Notes under the pieces: model-generated
The model's database searches: none
Told to the model about the DNA's origin: nothing
What the model saw: the letters and a program-made list of their open reading frames with translations, nothing else
Shown: positions 32,722-40,392 of the stretch, one piece after another
Position numbering within the stretch: the first letter of the stretch is position 1
Layout of the letters: the number at the start of each line of letters is the position of its first letter
Assembly: GCA_040398525.1 (NCBI GenBank)
Contig: JBBATY010000004.1
Span: 1 to 64,000 of the forward strand
DNA: 64,000 bases
Direction of reading: 5' to 3'
DNA from: VFMC01 sp040398525
GTDB taxonomy: Bacteria; Actinomycetota; Acidimicrobiia; Acidimicrobiales; Ilumatobacteraceae
Translations under genes and position numbers: made by a program

Positions 32722-33977
32722 CAGCCGAACGAGATGTCGCCCGAGCCAGGCATCGGCGGCGGCGACGGTGCGGCGGGCGGGGCCTCGTCGAGGTCGGCCG
32801 TGGGCACCGAGCCACTCGGTGCCGGCCACAGCGCCTCACCCGTGCGCTCGGTGCTCGACCATGCGGGTGCCGCAACCGGGGCCAGCAGCTCGACCGGGTC
32901 GCCGGTCTGTTCCCAGATCAGCGCCGGCCGCGGCCCGTGCCACCGCACGGCGAACGACACGGCCGACGCAGGCCCTGTGGGAACCCCGTACACCTCGAGC
33001 TGCTGGCCGAGCCATGAGTCCGGCAGGCCTGCCGGGAACAGCCGCTGCCCGGCGGCGATCGACCGCTCGACCGTGGCGATCAGACGCGCGCCGACGGCTT
33101 CGTCGCCGGCACCCGGTGCGAGGCCTCGTCGCTCGCGGTCGGCCAGGAGGCGCTCCCGCACCCGTCGGAGGTCGCGCCCGGCACGCTCGTCGGCCGCGGC
33201 GCGGCACACCCGCTCGGCGGCATCGAGCGCAGCGTCCAACAGCACGTCGTCGAGCTGGGCCGCAAGACCCGCTATCCCCTCGGCGACATCGGGCATCCAG
33301 TCCTCGGCCCGGCTGCCCATGCGCACCAGCTCACCCACACCGAGCAGGAACCCGACCGGGTCGTCGGTCGGCTCGTCCGGTCCGCACAGCAACAGCTCGC
33401 AACGGGCCCGCACGACCGATTCGCCGAGGGCAGTGTCCGGCACCAGCAGCCTGCTCGCCCGCTCGCACAGCGCCAGCCAGCCGCGCGACACCTGCGCCGC
33501 GCCCGGCAGGCCCGTCGGCAGGGCTTTCGGCCCGCCAGGCGAGTGGACCAGCGCCACCGTGAGCGTGGCGCGGTGGCCCACCGGGAACGTGGTCACCGGG
33601 CCGTGTAGATCGATCCCCTTGATCGGGACGTCCGTGGGCGGCCGGATGGCACACAGTTCGGCACCGGTGAAGGCAACAGCGATCGGCAACGGCGAGTCGT
33701 TCTCGACCTCGACGATCGTGAGGCCACCGTGATCGGCGACGGCGTACACGCGCTGCACCGCATCACCGCTCGGGATGCGCACCCGGGTCTCGACCACTGG
33801 TGTCCCGTCGATACTGCGCTGGCGCACAGTGGGCTCGTCGGCGGGCACGTGCCAGCGGTCGTCGGCAGCGACGTACCAGTCGAGCCTGCCGAGGTCGTCC
33901 CACTGCTCGACAGCACCCCAGGGGGTGACCGTCGCTCGCCACCGTTGCCCGAGCACACCTACGGTCACCGCATCCAC
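32721..33977 (-). CDS. Unrecognised protein coupled to C69 hydrolase
   Basis: Protein of 418 residues not recognised by eye. The N-terminal half is beta-rich, with phrases such as WGAVEQWDDLGRLDWYVAAD and GGLTIVEVENDSPLPIAVAF, resembling a beta-sandwich. The C-terminal half is helical and ends in a Pro-rich tail (AAPSPPPMPGSG). No catalytic motif or signal peptide is evident. It is translationally coupled (TGATG) to the downstream Ntn hydrolase gene and is divergent from cofC with about 48 bp between the starts. Confidence 0.7.
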   Translation of the reverse strand: MDAVTVGVLGQRWRATVTPWGAVEQWDDLGRLDWYVAADDRWHVPADEPTVRQRSIDGTPVVETRVRIPSGDAVQRVYAVADHGGLTIVEVENDSPLPIAVAFTGAELCAIRPPTDVPIKGIDLHGPVTTFPVGHRATLTVALVHSPGGPKALPTGLPGAAQVSRGWLALCERASRLLVPDTALGESVVRARCELLLCGPDEPTDDPVGFLLGVGELVRMGSRAEDWMPDVAEGIAGLAAQLDDVLLDAALDAAERVCRAAADERAGRDLRRVRERLLADRERRGLAPGAGDEAVGARLIATVERSIAAGQRLFPAGLPDSWLGQQLEVYGVPTGPASAVSFAVRWHGPRPALIWEQTGDPVELLAPVAAPAWSSTERTGEALWPAPSGSVPTADLDEAPPAAPSPPPMPGSGDISFG

Positions 33978-34025
33978 GGCCCGAAGCGTAGGGGCAGGCG
34001 GCGCTGGTCCCTACGATGCTGTGTC

Positions 34026-34637
34026 GTGCGCCTGGCAGCCCTCGTCCCCGTCAAGGCCTTCGGTGCCGCCAAGCAGCGTCTGGCGGCAGTGCTGAGCGAC
34101 GACGAGCGCGAGCGCCTCGCCCGCGCCACGGCAGCGGGGGTGCTGCACGCCGTCGCCCCGTTCCATCCTCACGTCGTCTGCGACGACGACGAGGTCGCCG
34201 GCTGGGCCGTGACTCACGGAGCCACCGTCATCCGCGACCAGCACCGCGGCCTCAACCCGGCGATCGACCTCGCCGTCGGGCACCTGGCCCAGCACGGGTA
34301 CGACCATGTGCTCGTGGTGCACGGCGACCTGCCACGGCCTGCCGCGCTCGCCCGCCTGGCTGCATCGGCCAGGCCCGGCTCGATCGTCCTCGTGCCCGAT
34401 CGACGTCTCGACGGCACCAACGTCGCGATGTTCCCGGTCGCCCGGGCCCTCGCCGCCGCCTACGGGCCCGGCTCGTTCCGTCGGCACCTCGCTGCCGCGC
34501 TCGCCGCGGGCTGCCCGGTGAGCGTGGTCCGCGACGTCGAGCTCGCGCTCGACATCGACCAGCCCAGCGACCTCGCCCATCCGCTCGTGCACGCCACCGT
34601 CGACAGGATGCTCGGCCGCAGCGGTACCGTGCTCTGA
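34026..34637 (+). CDS. cofC: CofC/FbiD nucleotidyltransferase of F420 biosynthesis
   Basis: Guanylyltransferase of 203 residues that couples GTP with 2-phospho-L-lactate or, in actinobacteria, phosphoenolpyruvate for coenzyme F420. The N-terminal motif is ALVPVKAFGAAKQRLAAVL, followed by a GLNPAIDLA segment, HGDLPRP (metal-binding Asp) and VPDRRLDGTNVAMFP. The start is GTG 34026. No other F420 gene lies in the window. A PIG-L deacetylase gene starts 2 bp after the stop and is probably co-translated. Confidence 0.88.
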   Translation: MRLAALVPVKAFGAAKQRLAAVLSDDERERLARATAAGVLHAVAPFHPHVVCDDDEVAGWAVTHGATVIRDQHRGLNPAIDLAVGHLAQHGYDHVLVVHGDLPRPAALARLAASARPGSIVLVPDRRLDGTNVAMFPVARALAAAYGPGSFRRHLAAALAAGCPVSVVRDVELALDIDQPSDLAHPLVHATVDRMLGRSGTVL

Positions 34638-34639
34638 CG

Positions 34640-35416
34640 ATGAGCACCAACGAACCAGGACAACCCGCGGTCGGTGGGCCCGCCGGATCGGTGGCGAGCC
34701 GCAACCTCGCCGTCCCCCGCTCGGCCCTCGCCATCGGCGCCCACCCCGACGACGTCGAGTTCGGGTGCGGCGGCACGCTGGCAAAGTGGGCGGCGGCCGG
34801 ATGTGTGGTGCACCATCTCGTCTGCACCGACGGGTCGAAGGGCACGTGGGACGTCGCCGCCGACACCGACCTGCTCGTCGAGCGACGCGTCGCCGAGCAG
34901 CGCGAGGCCGCCCGGCGTCTCGCCGGCGCGAATGCCGGCGAGGTCCGCTTCCTCGGCCATGTCGACGGCGAGCTCGACAGCTCGCTCACCGTGCGCGACG
35001 CGGTCGCTCTCGTCATCCGCGAGCTGCGGCCCGAGGTGGTGCTGGGCCACGATCCGTGGAAGCGCTACCGCCTCCACCCCGATCACCGTCACGCCGGCCT
35101 GCTGGCGTGCGATGGCATCGTCGCCGCACGCGACCCGCACTTCTTCCCGCATCACGGTGTCCCCCACCACCGCCCCCAGGCCCTGCTGCTGTGGGAGGCC
35201 GACGCACCCGACCACGTCGAGGACGTGAGCGATCACGTCGACACCAAGCTCCATGCGCTCGAGGCGCACGAGTCGCAGTTCGAGAGCACGATGCGCGCCG
35301 TCGACGATGCGCAGCTCGCCGCGTTCCGCGAGCGGATCCGCACCCGGCTGCACGGGCTCGGCGCGCCCTACGGGTTCGAGGCGGGCGAGGTCTTCAAGCT
35401 CATCTCCGACCTCTGA
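34640..35416 (+). CDS. PIG-L/LmbE family deacetylase (MshB/Mca-like)
   Basis: Zinc-dependent deacetylase of 258 residues. The metal motif is ALAIGAHPDDVEFGCGG (about 30-46) with the third ligand in LHPDHRHAG. Other conserved parts are TDGSKGTWD and VRFLGHVDGELDSS. It resembles the mycothiol enzymes MshB and Mca more than the copy at 2984, but the substrate is not certain. It starts 2 bp after cofC. It converges with the TIGR03084 gene with 18 bp between the stops. Confidence 0.87.
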   Translation: MSTNEPGQPAVGGPAGSVASRNLAVPRSALAIGAHPDDVEFGCGGTLAKWAAAGCVVHHLVCTDGSKGTWDVAADTDLLVERRVAEQREAARRLAGANAGEVRFLGHVDGELDSSLTVRDAVALVIRELRPEVVLGHDPWKRYRLHPDHRHAGLLACDGIVAARDPHFFPHHGVPHHRPQALLLWEADAPDHVEDVSDHVDTKLHALEAHESQFESTMRAVDDAQLAAFRERIRTRLHGLGAPYGFEAGEVFKLISDL

Positions 35417-35434
35417 CCCGACGCCGCCAGCCGC

Positions 35435-36226
35435 TCAGGAGCTGAACTGGCCGGGCTGGCGACCCGCCCCCGGCCCGCCCGCGAACGCTTGCGCGATCGA
35501 GATCCAGTCGGTGGCGAGCGCTCCGCTCACCACCAGGCCGGTGTCGGCGTGGTGGCGACGCTGGGTGACGACGAGGCAGAAGTCGAGCAGCGGCCCGCGG
35601 ACCACATCGGACGTGGCCGGGTCGTCGGCATCGGGCCCCCAGCGCAGCACGGTTCCGTCTGGTGCCGTGAGCACGACCGCGATCTCGCCGGCCGGCATCT
35701 CGCGGCCGTTGGTGACGTAACTGAACGGGCGAGCACGCACGCCGATGTGGGCGACGTGACGCAGACGAGCGCTCGGCGCACGGTTCGCTCCCAGCGCATC
35801 GGCGACGTCCTGCCCGTGAGCCCAGGTCTCCATCAGGCGAGCGGTGATGAACGAACGGGCGCCCATTGCCGGGCCGTACCACGGCACGCGGGTGGACGGG
35901 TCGACCTGCCGGGCGACGGCGATCAGTTGCGCACGATCTGCCCGCCAGCGCTCCATCATCTCGGCACCGGTGATCTGCCGACCGGGGACGACGGACGCGT
36001 CCGTGCCGCCGCCGGCCAGCAGGGTGGCCGCGTCGGCCGCGAACGCTTCGGCATCGGTGAGGGCGAGCAGCGCACGTTGGTCGAAGAACCAGAGGTGGCT
36101 GACCTGGTCGCGCACCGACCAACCGGGCGACGGCGTCGGTGTGTCCCATTCGGCTTCGCTCAGCCGGCCCACGATCGCATCGAGGTCGGCGTGCTCGGCG
36201 ACGAGGTCGTCACAGATCTCCTGCAT
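35435..36226 (-). CDS. TIGR03084-type DinB/maleylpyruvate isomerase family protein
   Basis: Protein of 263 residues with the DinB-like four-helix N-terminal domain of mycothiol-dependent isomerases: TPSPGWSVRDQVSHLWFFD and the metal-ligand helix LMETWAHGQDVADALG. The C-terminal domain is beta-rich (VVLTAPDGTVLRWGPDADDP). Actinobacterial members of this group bind a metal and may use mycothiol. The ATG at 36226 (MQEICDDLV) was selected because conservation begins there. Substrate unknown. Confidence 0.8.
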   Translation of the reverse strand: MQEICDDLVAEHADLDAIVGRLSEAEWDTPTPSPGWSVRDQVSHLWFFDQRALLALTDAEAFAADAATLLAGGGTDASVVPGRQITGAEMMERWRADRAQLIAVARQVDPSTRVPWYGPAMGARSFITARLMETWAHGQDVADALGANRAPSARLRHVAHIGVRARPFSYVTNGREMPAGEIAVVLTAPDGTVLRWGPDADDPATSDVVRGPLLDFCLVVTQRRHHADTGLVVSGALATDWISIAQAFAGGPGAGRQPGQFSS

Positions 36227-36270
36227 CGCCTCATTCTGCACGCTCGAGCGGCACGACTCGCTACGGACGC

Positions 36271-36301
36271 GACAGTGGGGGGCCACCGGCCCCCCACTGT
36301 C
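36271..36301 (-). terminator. Hairpin terminator after the HU/lysine-repeat genes
   Basis: Perfect inverted repeat with 14-bp arms (GACAGTGGGGGGCC and its complement) and a 3-base loop. It is 28 bp downstream of the lysine-repeat gene stop on the minus strand and in front of the TIGR03084 gene. There is no T tract. Its strength suggests that highly expressed nucleoid-protein transcripts end here. Confidence 0.7.
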
Positions 36302-36328
36302 CGACGCTCCGTCGTCGAGTCGGAACGA

Positions 36329-36755
36329 CTACTTCTTGGCAGCCTTCTTGGCCGGAGCGGCCTTCTTCGCCGGAGCTGCAGCCTTCTTGGCCGGAGCGGC
36401 CTTCTTCGCCGGTGCAGCAGCCTTCTTGGCCGGAGCGGCCTTCTTCGCCGGTGCAGCAGCCTTCTTGGCCGGAGCGGCCTTCTTCGCCGGTGCAGCAGCC
36501 TTCTTGGCCGGAGCGGCCTTCTTCGCCGGTGCAGCAGCCTTCTTGGCCGGAGCGGCCTTCTTCGCCGGTGCAGCAGCCTTCTTGGCCGNNNNNNNNNNNN
36601 NNNNNNNNNNNNNNNNNNNNNNNNNNNNNNNNNNNNNNNNNNNNNNNNNNNNNNNNNNNNNNNNNNNNNNNNNNNNNNNNNNNNNNNNCCGGAGCGGCCT
36701 TCTTCGCCGGTGCAGCAGCCTTCTTGGCCGGAGCGGCCTTCTTGGTGGTTGCCAT
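36329..36755 (-). CDS. Lys/Ala/Pro-repeat histone H1-like protein (interrupted by gap)
   Basis: Highly basic protein beginning MATTKKAAPAKKAAAPAKK and ending APAKKAAKK. It is built almost only of a 13-residue unit (AKKAAPAKKAAAP) encoded by a 39-bp tandem repeat. Such tails normally form the C terminus of actinobacterial HU (HupB/HupS); here the tail has its own ATG and a GAGGA ribosome site 8 bp upstream, 25 bp after the HU stop. A 100-N gap interrupts it. Collapsing the 42-bp overlap at the gap restores one frame of 94 codons plus the stop; each extra repeat would add 13. Likely DNA-binding. Confidence 0.75.
36342..36744. repeat. 39-bp coding tandem repeat
   Basis: Six complete 39-bp units run from 36342 to 36575, with a partial unit up to the gap and at least one more unit after it. 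The forward unit begins GCCTTCTTGGCCGGAGCGG. Units are nearly identical; only the first differs (GGAGCTGCA instead of GGTGCAGCA). Such perfect repeats change copy number easily, and the assembly stops here, so the true count is unknown. Confidence 0.9.
36589..36688. other. Assembly gap (100 N) inside the lysine-repeat gene
   Basis: Exactly 100 N within the 39-bp repeat array. The flanking sequences overlap by 42 bp, which is compatible with a collapsed repeat of unknown copy number. The placeholder length is not a multiple of three and breaks the frame artificially. Confidence 0.95.
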
Positions 36756-36780
36756 GTCTGGGGTCCTCAGCTTTCCTTGG

Positions 36781-37065
36781 TCACTTCTTCTTGGGGTTGA
36801 GAGCTGCCTTGAGCGTGCTGCTCGAGGTGAACTTCATCCGGGTCGACGCAGCGATCTTCACTGCAGCGCCGGTCTGGGGGTTGCGACCCGTGCGGGCCTT
36901 CGACTTGGAGGTGCTGAACGAGCCGAAGCCCGGCCAGGCAACCTTGCCGCCCTTCTTCGTCACCTTCGTGACGGTGTCGAAAAAGGCAGCGACGGTGCGC
37001 TCGGCGTCGGCCTTGCTGACACCCGCCTCTTTCGCGATTGCGTCGATCAACTCTGCTTTGGTCAT
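36781..37065 (-). CDS. HU family DNA-binding protein (without lysine-rich tail)
   Basis: Classical HU/IHF-family nucleoid protein of 94 residues: MTKAELIDAIAKEAGVSKAD, the core VTKVTKKGGKVAWPGFGSFS and the DNA-binding arm RTGRNPQTGAAVKIAAS. It ends LKAALNPKKK and stops, without the long PAKK tail found in many actinobacterial HU proteins. That tail appears as a separate gene 25 bp downstream. The ATG at 37065 is preceded by GAGAAGG. Two palindromes lie upstream in the 168-bp divergent region. Confidence 0.93.
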   Translation of the reverse strand: MTKAELIDAIAKEAGVSKADAERTVAAFFDTVTKVTKKGGKVAWPGFGSFSTSKSKARTGRNPQTGAAVKIAASTRMKFTSSSTLKAALNPKKK

Positions 37066-37093
37066 GGGTTCGGTACCTTCTCGTCGATGAGAT

Positions 37094-37116
37094 GTTCGTA
37101 ACGGAGCGTTACGAAC
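37094..37116 (-). promoter_or_regulatory. Perfect palindrome upstream of HU
   Basis: Inverted repeat with 10-bp arms GTTCGTAACG and CGTTACGAAC around a 3-base centre, 28 bp before the HU start codon. It may be an operator or a 5'-UTR hairpin of the HU transcript. No known motif was recognised. Confidence 0.55.
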
Positions 37117-37159
37117 GGATATCGAACAGATTCGACGCGCGAATAGCAAGCACCCTAGT

Positions 37160-37175
37160 TGTTGCAAATGCAACA
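37160..37175. promoter_or_regulatory. Second palindrome in the HU/CMD intergenic region
   Basis: TGTTGCA and TGCAACA arms (7 bp) around a 2-base centre, in an AT-richer patch between the divergent HU and carboxymuconolactone decarboxylase-family genes. It could be a regulator site acting on either promoter. Confidence 0.45.
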
Positions 37176-37233
37176 TAGTGATGCCATTGCTCCACCTTGA
37201 GTGGCGTGTGCTCGCGGCTGCGATGATCTCCAC

Positions 37234-37782
37234 ATGGACACACCGCGGATCCCTCCGGTCACCGATCCCTCACCCGAAGTGATCGAGCTCTACGAACGGG
37301 GCGGCATGACCGCCCCCGACGGCTCGACGCTCAACATCTTCGCCACCATCGCCCATCATCCGAAGCTGCTGAAGCGCTGGTTGGTGTTCGCCGCCCACGT
37401 CATGTCGAAGAACAGCATCCCGGCGCGCGACCGCGAGCTGGCGATCCTCCGCGTCGGTGTGCGGTGCGCGTCGCCGTACGAGTTCGCCCAGCACGTCGTG
37501 ATCGCCGAGCAGTGCGGCGTCACTGCGGACGAGATCGACCAGGTGCGAACCGGTCCGACACATCCTGCATGGGGGGCGTTCGACGCCGCCCTGCTCGCTG
37601 CCGTCGACGAGCTCCACGACGATGGCCGCGTCGCCGACGGCACCTGGGCCACGCTCGCCGCCCGGTACTCGACCGAGCAGATGCTCGACCTGCTGTTCAC
37701 CGTCGGCAACTACCACCTCGTGTCGTTCGTGCTCAACAGCTGCGGAGTGCAGCTCGACGATGGAATCGCCGACGCGCTCTGA
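37234..37782 (+). CDS. Carboxymuconolactone decarboxylase family protein
   Basis: Helical AhpD/CMD-fold protein of 182 residues. The family motif is ELAILRVGVRCASPYEFAQH (Glu, Cys and His in the usual spacing), followed by VVIAEQCGVTADEID. Only one active-site cysteine is present, as in decarboxylase-type members; AhpD peroxidases have CxxC. It may act as a decarboxylase, gamma-lactone enzyme or peroxidase-like protein. The ATG at 37234 gives MDTPRIPPVTD. It is divergent from the HU gene. Confidence 0.85.
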   Translation: MDTPRIPPVTDPSPEVIELYERGGMTAPDGSTLNIFATIAHHPKLLKRWLVFAAHVMSKNSIPARDRELAILRVGVRCASPYEFAQHVVIAEQCGVTADEIDQVRTGPTHPAWGAFDAALLAAVDELHDDGRVADGTWATLAARYSTEQMLDLLFTVGNYHLVSFVLNSCGVQLDDGIADAL

Positions 37783-37934
37783 GCCCTGGCGACGTTCGAT
37801 GAACGCCGGATGACATCGGTGCGATATCCACCCGCACTCGGTCGCGACGATGTAGAACTGGGTCGCCCAGCGTGCTCGGGCGCCCATCCGCACTCGTGAC
37901 CGAGGGCCCACGGGCCCTCCGACAAGGAGACACG

Positions 37935-39308
37935 TTGACCGACGTGCTGCCCGCCCCGTCCGCCCCGCAGGCGACGAAAGGGGGTGTGCGGACTCGGGTC
38001 GTGCTCGACACGTCGGTGCTGGTGGCCGACCCGACCTGCTTCCAACACCTCCGTGATGTCGACATCGTGGTGCCACTGACGGTCGTCGAAGAGCTCGACA
38101 GCCTGAAGACCCGACCCGACGACGTCGGTCGCTCGGCCCGGGCCGCCCTTCGCTCCATCGAGGAGGTCCGCGTCCGCGCCGGGGGCTCGCTCGCCACCGC
38201 GGTGGCGCTGGGCAGCGACCCCGGGTCGAGCACCCTGCAGATCGAGGTGAACGGCATCCAGCATCACCTCCTCGTCGAACACGGTCTCGACCCGAAGGTG
38301 CCCGACAACCGCATCATCGGCGCCGCCCTCGGGCAGTCGTTGCACGCGCCCACGGTCATGGTCTCGAACGACGCCGCGCTGCGCATCAAGGCCGCACACC
38401 TGGGCGTGAGCGCCTCCGAGCACCAGCCGGTCGGCCGCGCCGCGGTCGACCGGCACGCTGGGTGGGCGACGATCGAGGTCGGTCCGAGCGTGGTCGACGA
38501 GCTCTACGCGAGCGGCGCCACCGACGCCGACCCCGGCATCGGTGCAGATGCACTCGACGAGAACTCCTTCGCCGTGCTGCGCGCCGGATCGCAGTCGGCG
38601 CTCACCCGGAGGGTCGGACCGGACCTCGTCCTCCTCGGCTCCGCTGCCGCCGAGGCATGGGGGCTCCGACCACGCTCGAAGGAGCAGCGGTTCGCACTCG
38701 AGTTGCTGCTCGATCCCGATGTGAGCGTCGTGGCGCTCGATGGGCGCGCCGGAACCGGCAAGACCCTCCTCGCCATCGCCGCCGGCCTCGAGCAGGTCGT
38801 CGAGCGACGGCACTACGAGCGTCTGGCCATCTATCGACCGCTCGTCCCGGTCGGCAGGGCCGACGTCGGGTTCCTGCCCGGCGGGCTCGACGAGAAGCTC
38901 GACCCGTGGATGTCCGCCATCCACGATGCACTCGTTGCACTGACCGATCAGCGCTCGAGCCACGACGCGCGGGAGTTGATCGACCAGCTCACCTCCCGCG
39001 GACAGCTGTCGCTCGAGAGCGTCACCTTCCTGCGCGGGCGGTCGCTCCACCGGCAGATGGTGATCGTCGACGAGGCCCAGAACCTCGAGCCGACGACGCT
39101 CAAGACGATCCTCACCCGCGTCGGCGAGGGCACCAAGGTGGTGTTCACGGGCGATACGAGCCAGATCGACGCGCCCTACCTCGGCGAGTCGAACAACGCC
39201 CTCGCCGTGCTGATCTCGGCCTTCCGGGGCCAGCCGTGCTTCGGCCACATCACCCTCGCCGCGTGCGAGCGCAGCGCCGTCGCCAGCCTCGCCGCAGAGC
39301 TTCTGTGA
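37935..39308 (+). CDS. PhoH2: PIN domain fused to PhoH ATPase
   Basis: Protein of 457 residues with an N-terminal PIN nuclease (about 18-150; VVLDTSVLVADP, PLTVVEELDSLK, PDNRIIGAAL) and a C-terminal PhoH P-loop ATPase (about 245-457). Walker A is GRAGTGKT near 269-276, Walker B is MVIVDEAQNLEP, and VVFTGDTSQIDAPYL follows. Mycobacterial PhoH2 is an RNA helicase and ribonuclease. The TTG at 37935 has AAGGAG 5 bp upstream and was preferred to an in-frame upstream GTG. The WhiB gene follows after 99 bp. Confidence 0.9.
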   Translation: MTDVLPAPSAPQATKGGVRTRVVLDTSVLVADPTCFQHLRDVDIVVPLTVVEELDSLKTRPDDVGRSARAALRSIEEVRVRAGGSLATAVALGSDPGSSTLQIEVNGIQHHLLVEHGLDPKVPDNRIIGAALGQSLHAPTVMVSNDAALRIKAAHLGVSASEHQPVGRAAVDRHAGWATIEVGPSVVDELYASGATDADPGIGADALDENSFAVLRAGSQSALTRRVGPDLVLLGSAAAEAWGLRPRSKEQRFALELLLDPDVSVVALDGRAGTGKTLLAIAAGLEQVVERRHYERLAIYRPLVPVGRADVGFLPGGLDEKLDPWMSAIHDALVALTDQRSSHDARELIDQLTSRGQLSLESVTFLRGRSLHRQMVIVDEAQNLEPTTLKTILTRVGEGTKVVFTGDTSQIDAPYLGESNNALAVLISAFRGQPCFGHITLAACERSAVASLAAELL

Positions 39309-39324
39309 TTTAGCACGAAAACCC

Positions 39325-39353
39325 TTTACAGCTGCCTCCGCGACGTTTACTGT
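39325..39353 (+). promoter_or_regulatory. Predicted promoter of the whiB gene
   Basis: TTTACA at 39325-39330 and TACTGT at 39348-39353 with a 17-bp spacer, in an unusually AT-rich patch between phoH2 and whiB. This resembles a housekeeping sigma promoter. The -10 element lies 54 bp before the whiB ATG. Confidence 0.5.
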
Positions 39354-39407
39354 TAAAAGCGTCGTAAGGGTGAGGCCACAACGGTGGCCGATCTGGGAGG
39401 ACCGGTA

Positions 39408-39713
39408 ATGGCGACACTCGAGCTGTTCCAGCGGGAAACTGTCCAGGGCGAGCACTGGGCTGATCACGCGGTGTGCAAGGGGCGGACGCAACTGTTCTTC
39501 CCCCCTCGCGCCGAGCGCCCTCAAGCCCGTGCCCGCCGCGAGGCCCAGGCCCGCTTGCTGTGCAGCACCTGCCCGGTGCAGGTCGACTGCAAGCAGTTCG
39601 CCCGCGGCAATCACGAGTACGGGTTCTGGGGCGGCGAGAGCGAAGAAGAGCGTCACCTCGCCGGGTACACCGTGGCCGCACCCATCGGTGTGCGTGCCCG
39701 GGCGATGCGCTGA
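39408..39713 (+). CDS. WhiB-like iron-sulfur transcription factor
   Basis: Wbl protein of 101 residues. The four iron-sulfur cysteines are Cys23, Cys52, Cys55 and Cys61 (HAVCKG, LLCSTCPVQVDCKQFA), giving the C-x-C-x2-C-x5-C layout. The G(V/I)WGG-type turn is GFWGGESEEER, and a basic C-terminal tail (RARAMR) follows. Wbl proteins bind sigma factor and control sporulation, redox or antibiotic responses; the subgroup is not assigned. The ATG at 39408 has GGGAGGA 7 bp upstream. Confidence 0.93.
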   Translation: MATLELFQRETVQGEHWADHAVCKGRTQLFFPPRAERPQARARREAQARLLCSTCPVQVDCKQFARGNHEYGFWGGESEEERHLAGYTVAAPIGVRARAMR

Positions 39714-39810
39714 CCCGGCCACACTCGGCCCTGCCACACCCCCGGTCTAGGGTGGCCGGCATGACGTCATGTCGACATCGCCGCCCGGCACGTCGTACAG
39801 CGGGTCAACG

Positions 39811-40392
39811 ATGAGCCTGCTCGACGACCACACCATTCGGTTCGCCGTGGTCGACGTCGAGACCTCGGGCCTCGATCCGCAGCGTCATCTCTTGCTCCAG
39901 GTCGGGGTCGTCGTGGTCGATGGCAGTGGCCAGGTGCTCGACCGGTGGGCCAGCCTCATCCGGCCCGAGCGGCGGTGGTGGTTCAGCGTCGGGCCCACCT
40001 CGATTCATGGCATCCGGCGTCGCGATGTGCGGGGTGCTCCACCGGCGGTCGACGTGCTGCAACGCCTGGCCCGGTCGCTCGACGGCGCAGTCTTCGTCGC
40101 CCACAATGCGTCGTTCGACCGCGCGTTCCTCCGGGCCGCGGCCGACGCGCACGGCGTCGCCGTTCCGCTCGATCCCACGCTGTGCACACTGCAACTGTCG
40201 CGCCGGCTCGATCCGGAGCGCCGGCTGTCGCACAAGTTGATCGACCTGTGCGCTCGCTACGACGTCCTGCTCGAACGACCGCACGACGCGCTGGCCGACG
40301 CCGACGCGACCGCCGCCGTGCTCGGTCGGCTGCTCGAGGCCCACGGCATCACCAGCCGCGAGCTGCTCGACGCTCAGCTCTCCGTCGAGTAG
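39811..40392 (+). CDS. DEDDh 3'-5' exonuclease (DnaQ-like)
   Basis: Exonuclease of 193 residues with the DnaQ/RNase T fold. Exo I is VVDVETSGLD, Exo II is FVAHNASFDRAFL, and Exo III with His is PHDALADADATAAV. It may be a proofreading or repair nuclease; it is a stand-alone domain. Either ATG 39811 or ATG 39769 could be the start; 39811 places the start 9 residues before the Exo I strand. Its stop lies next to an assembly gap. On the repaired sequence the 3' end overlaps pafC by 19 bp. Confidence 0.87.
   Translation: MSLLDDHTIRFAVVDVETSGLDPQRHLLLQVGVVVVDGSGQVLDRWASLIRPERRWWFSVGPTSIHGIRRRDVRGAPPAVDVLQRLARSLDGAVFVAHNASFDRAFLRAAADAHGVAVPLDPTLCTLQLSRRLDPERRLSHKLIDLCARYDVLLERPHDALADADATAAVLGRLLEAHGITSRELLDAQLSVE

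Noticed and set aside
36261..36588. Frame encoding a Gly/Glu/Cys-rich repeat protein downstream of the 100-N gap
   Set aside because: It arises only because the 100-N placeholder shifts the frame; the frame ending in AKKAAKK at 36329 is the continuation of the lysine-repeat protein.
36342..36744. 39-bp repeat array as a CRISPR or satellite
   Set aside because: There are no unique spacers; the repeats are contiguous, in frame and encode a lysine-rich protein.
37121..37134. TCGAACAGATTCGA upstream of HU as a third SOS box
   Set aside because: The half-sites are two bases too close together for the TCGAAC-N4-GTTCGA consensus, so LexA binding is unlikely.
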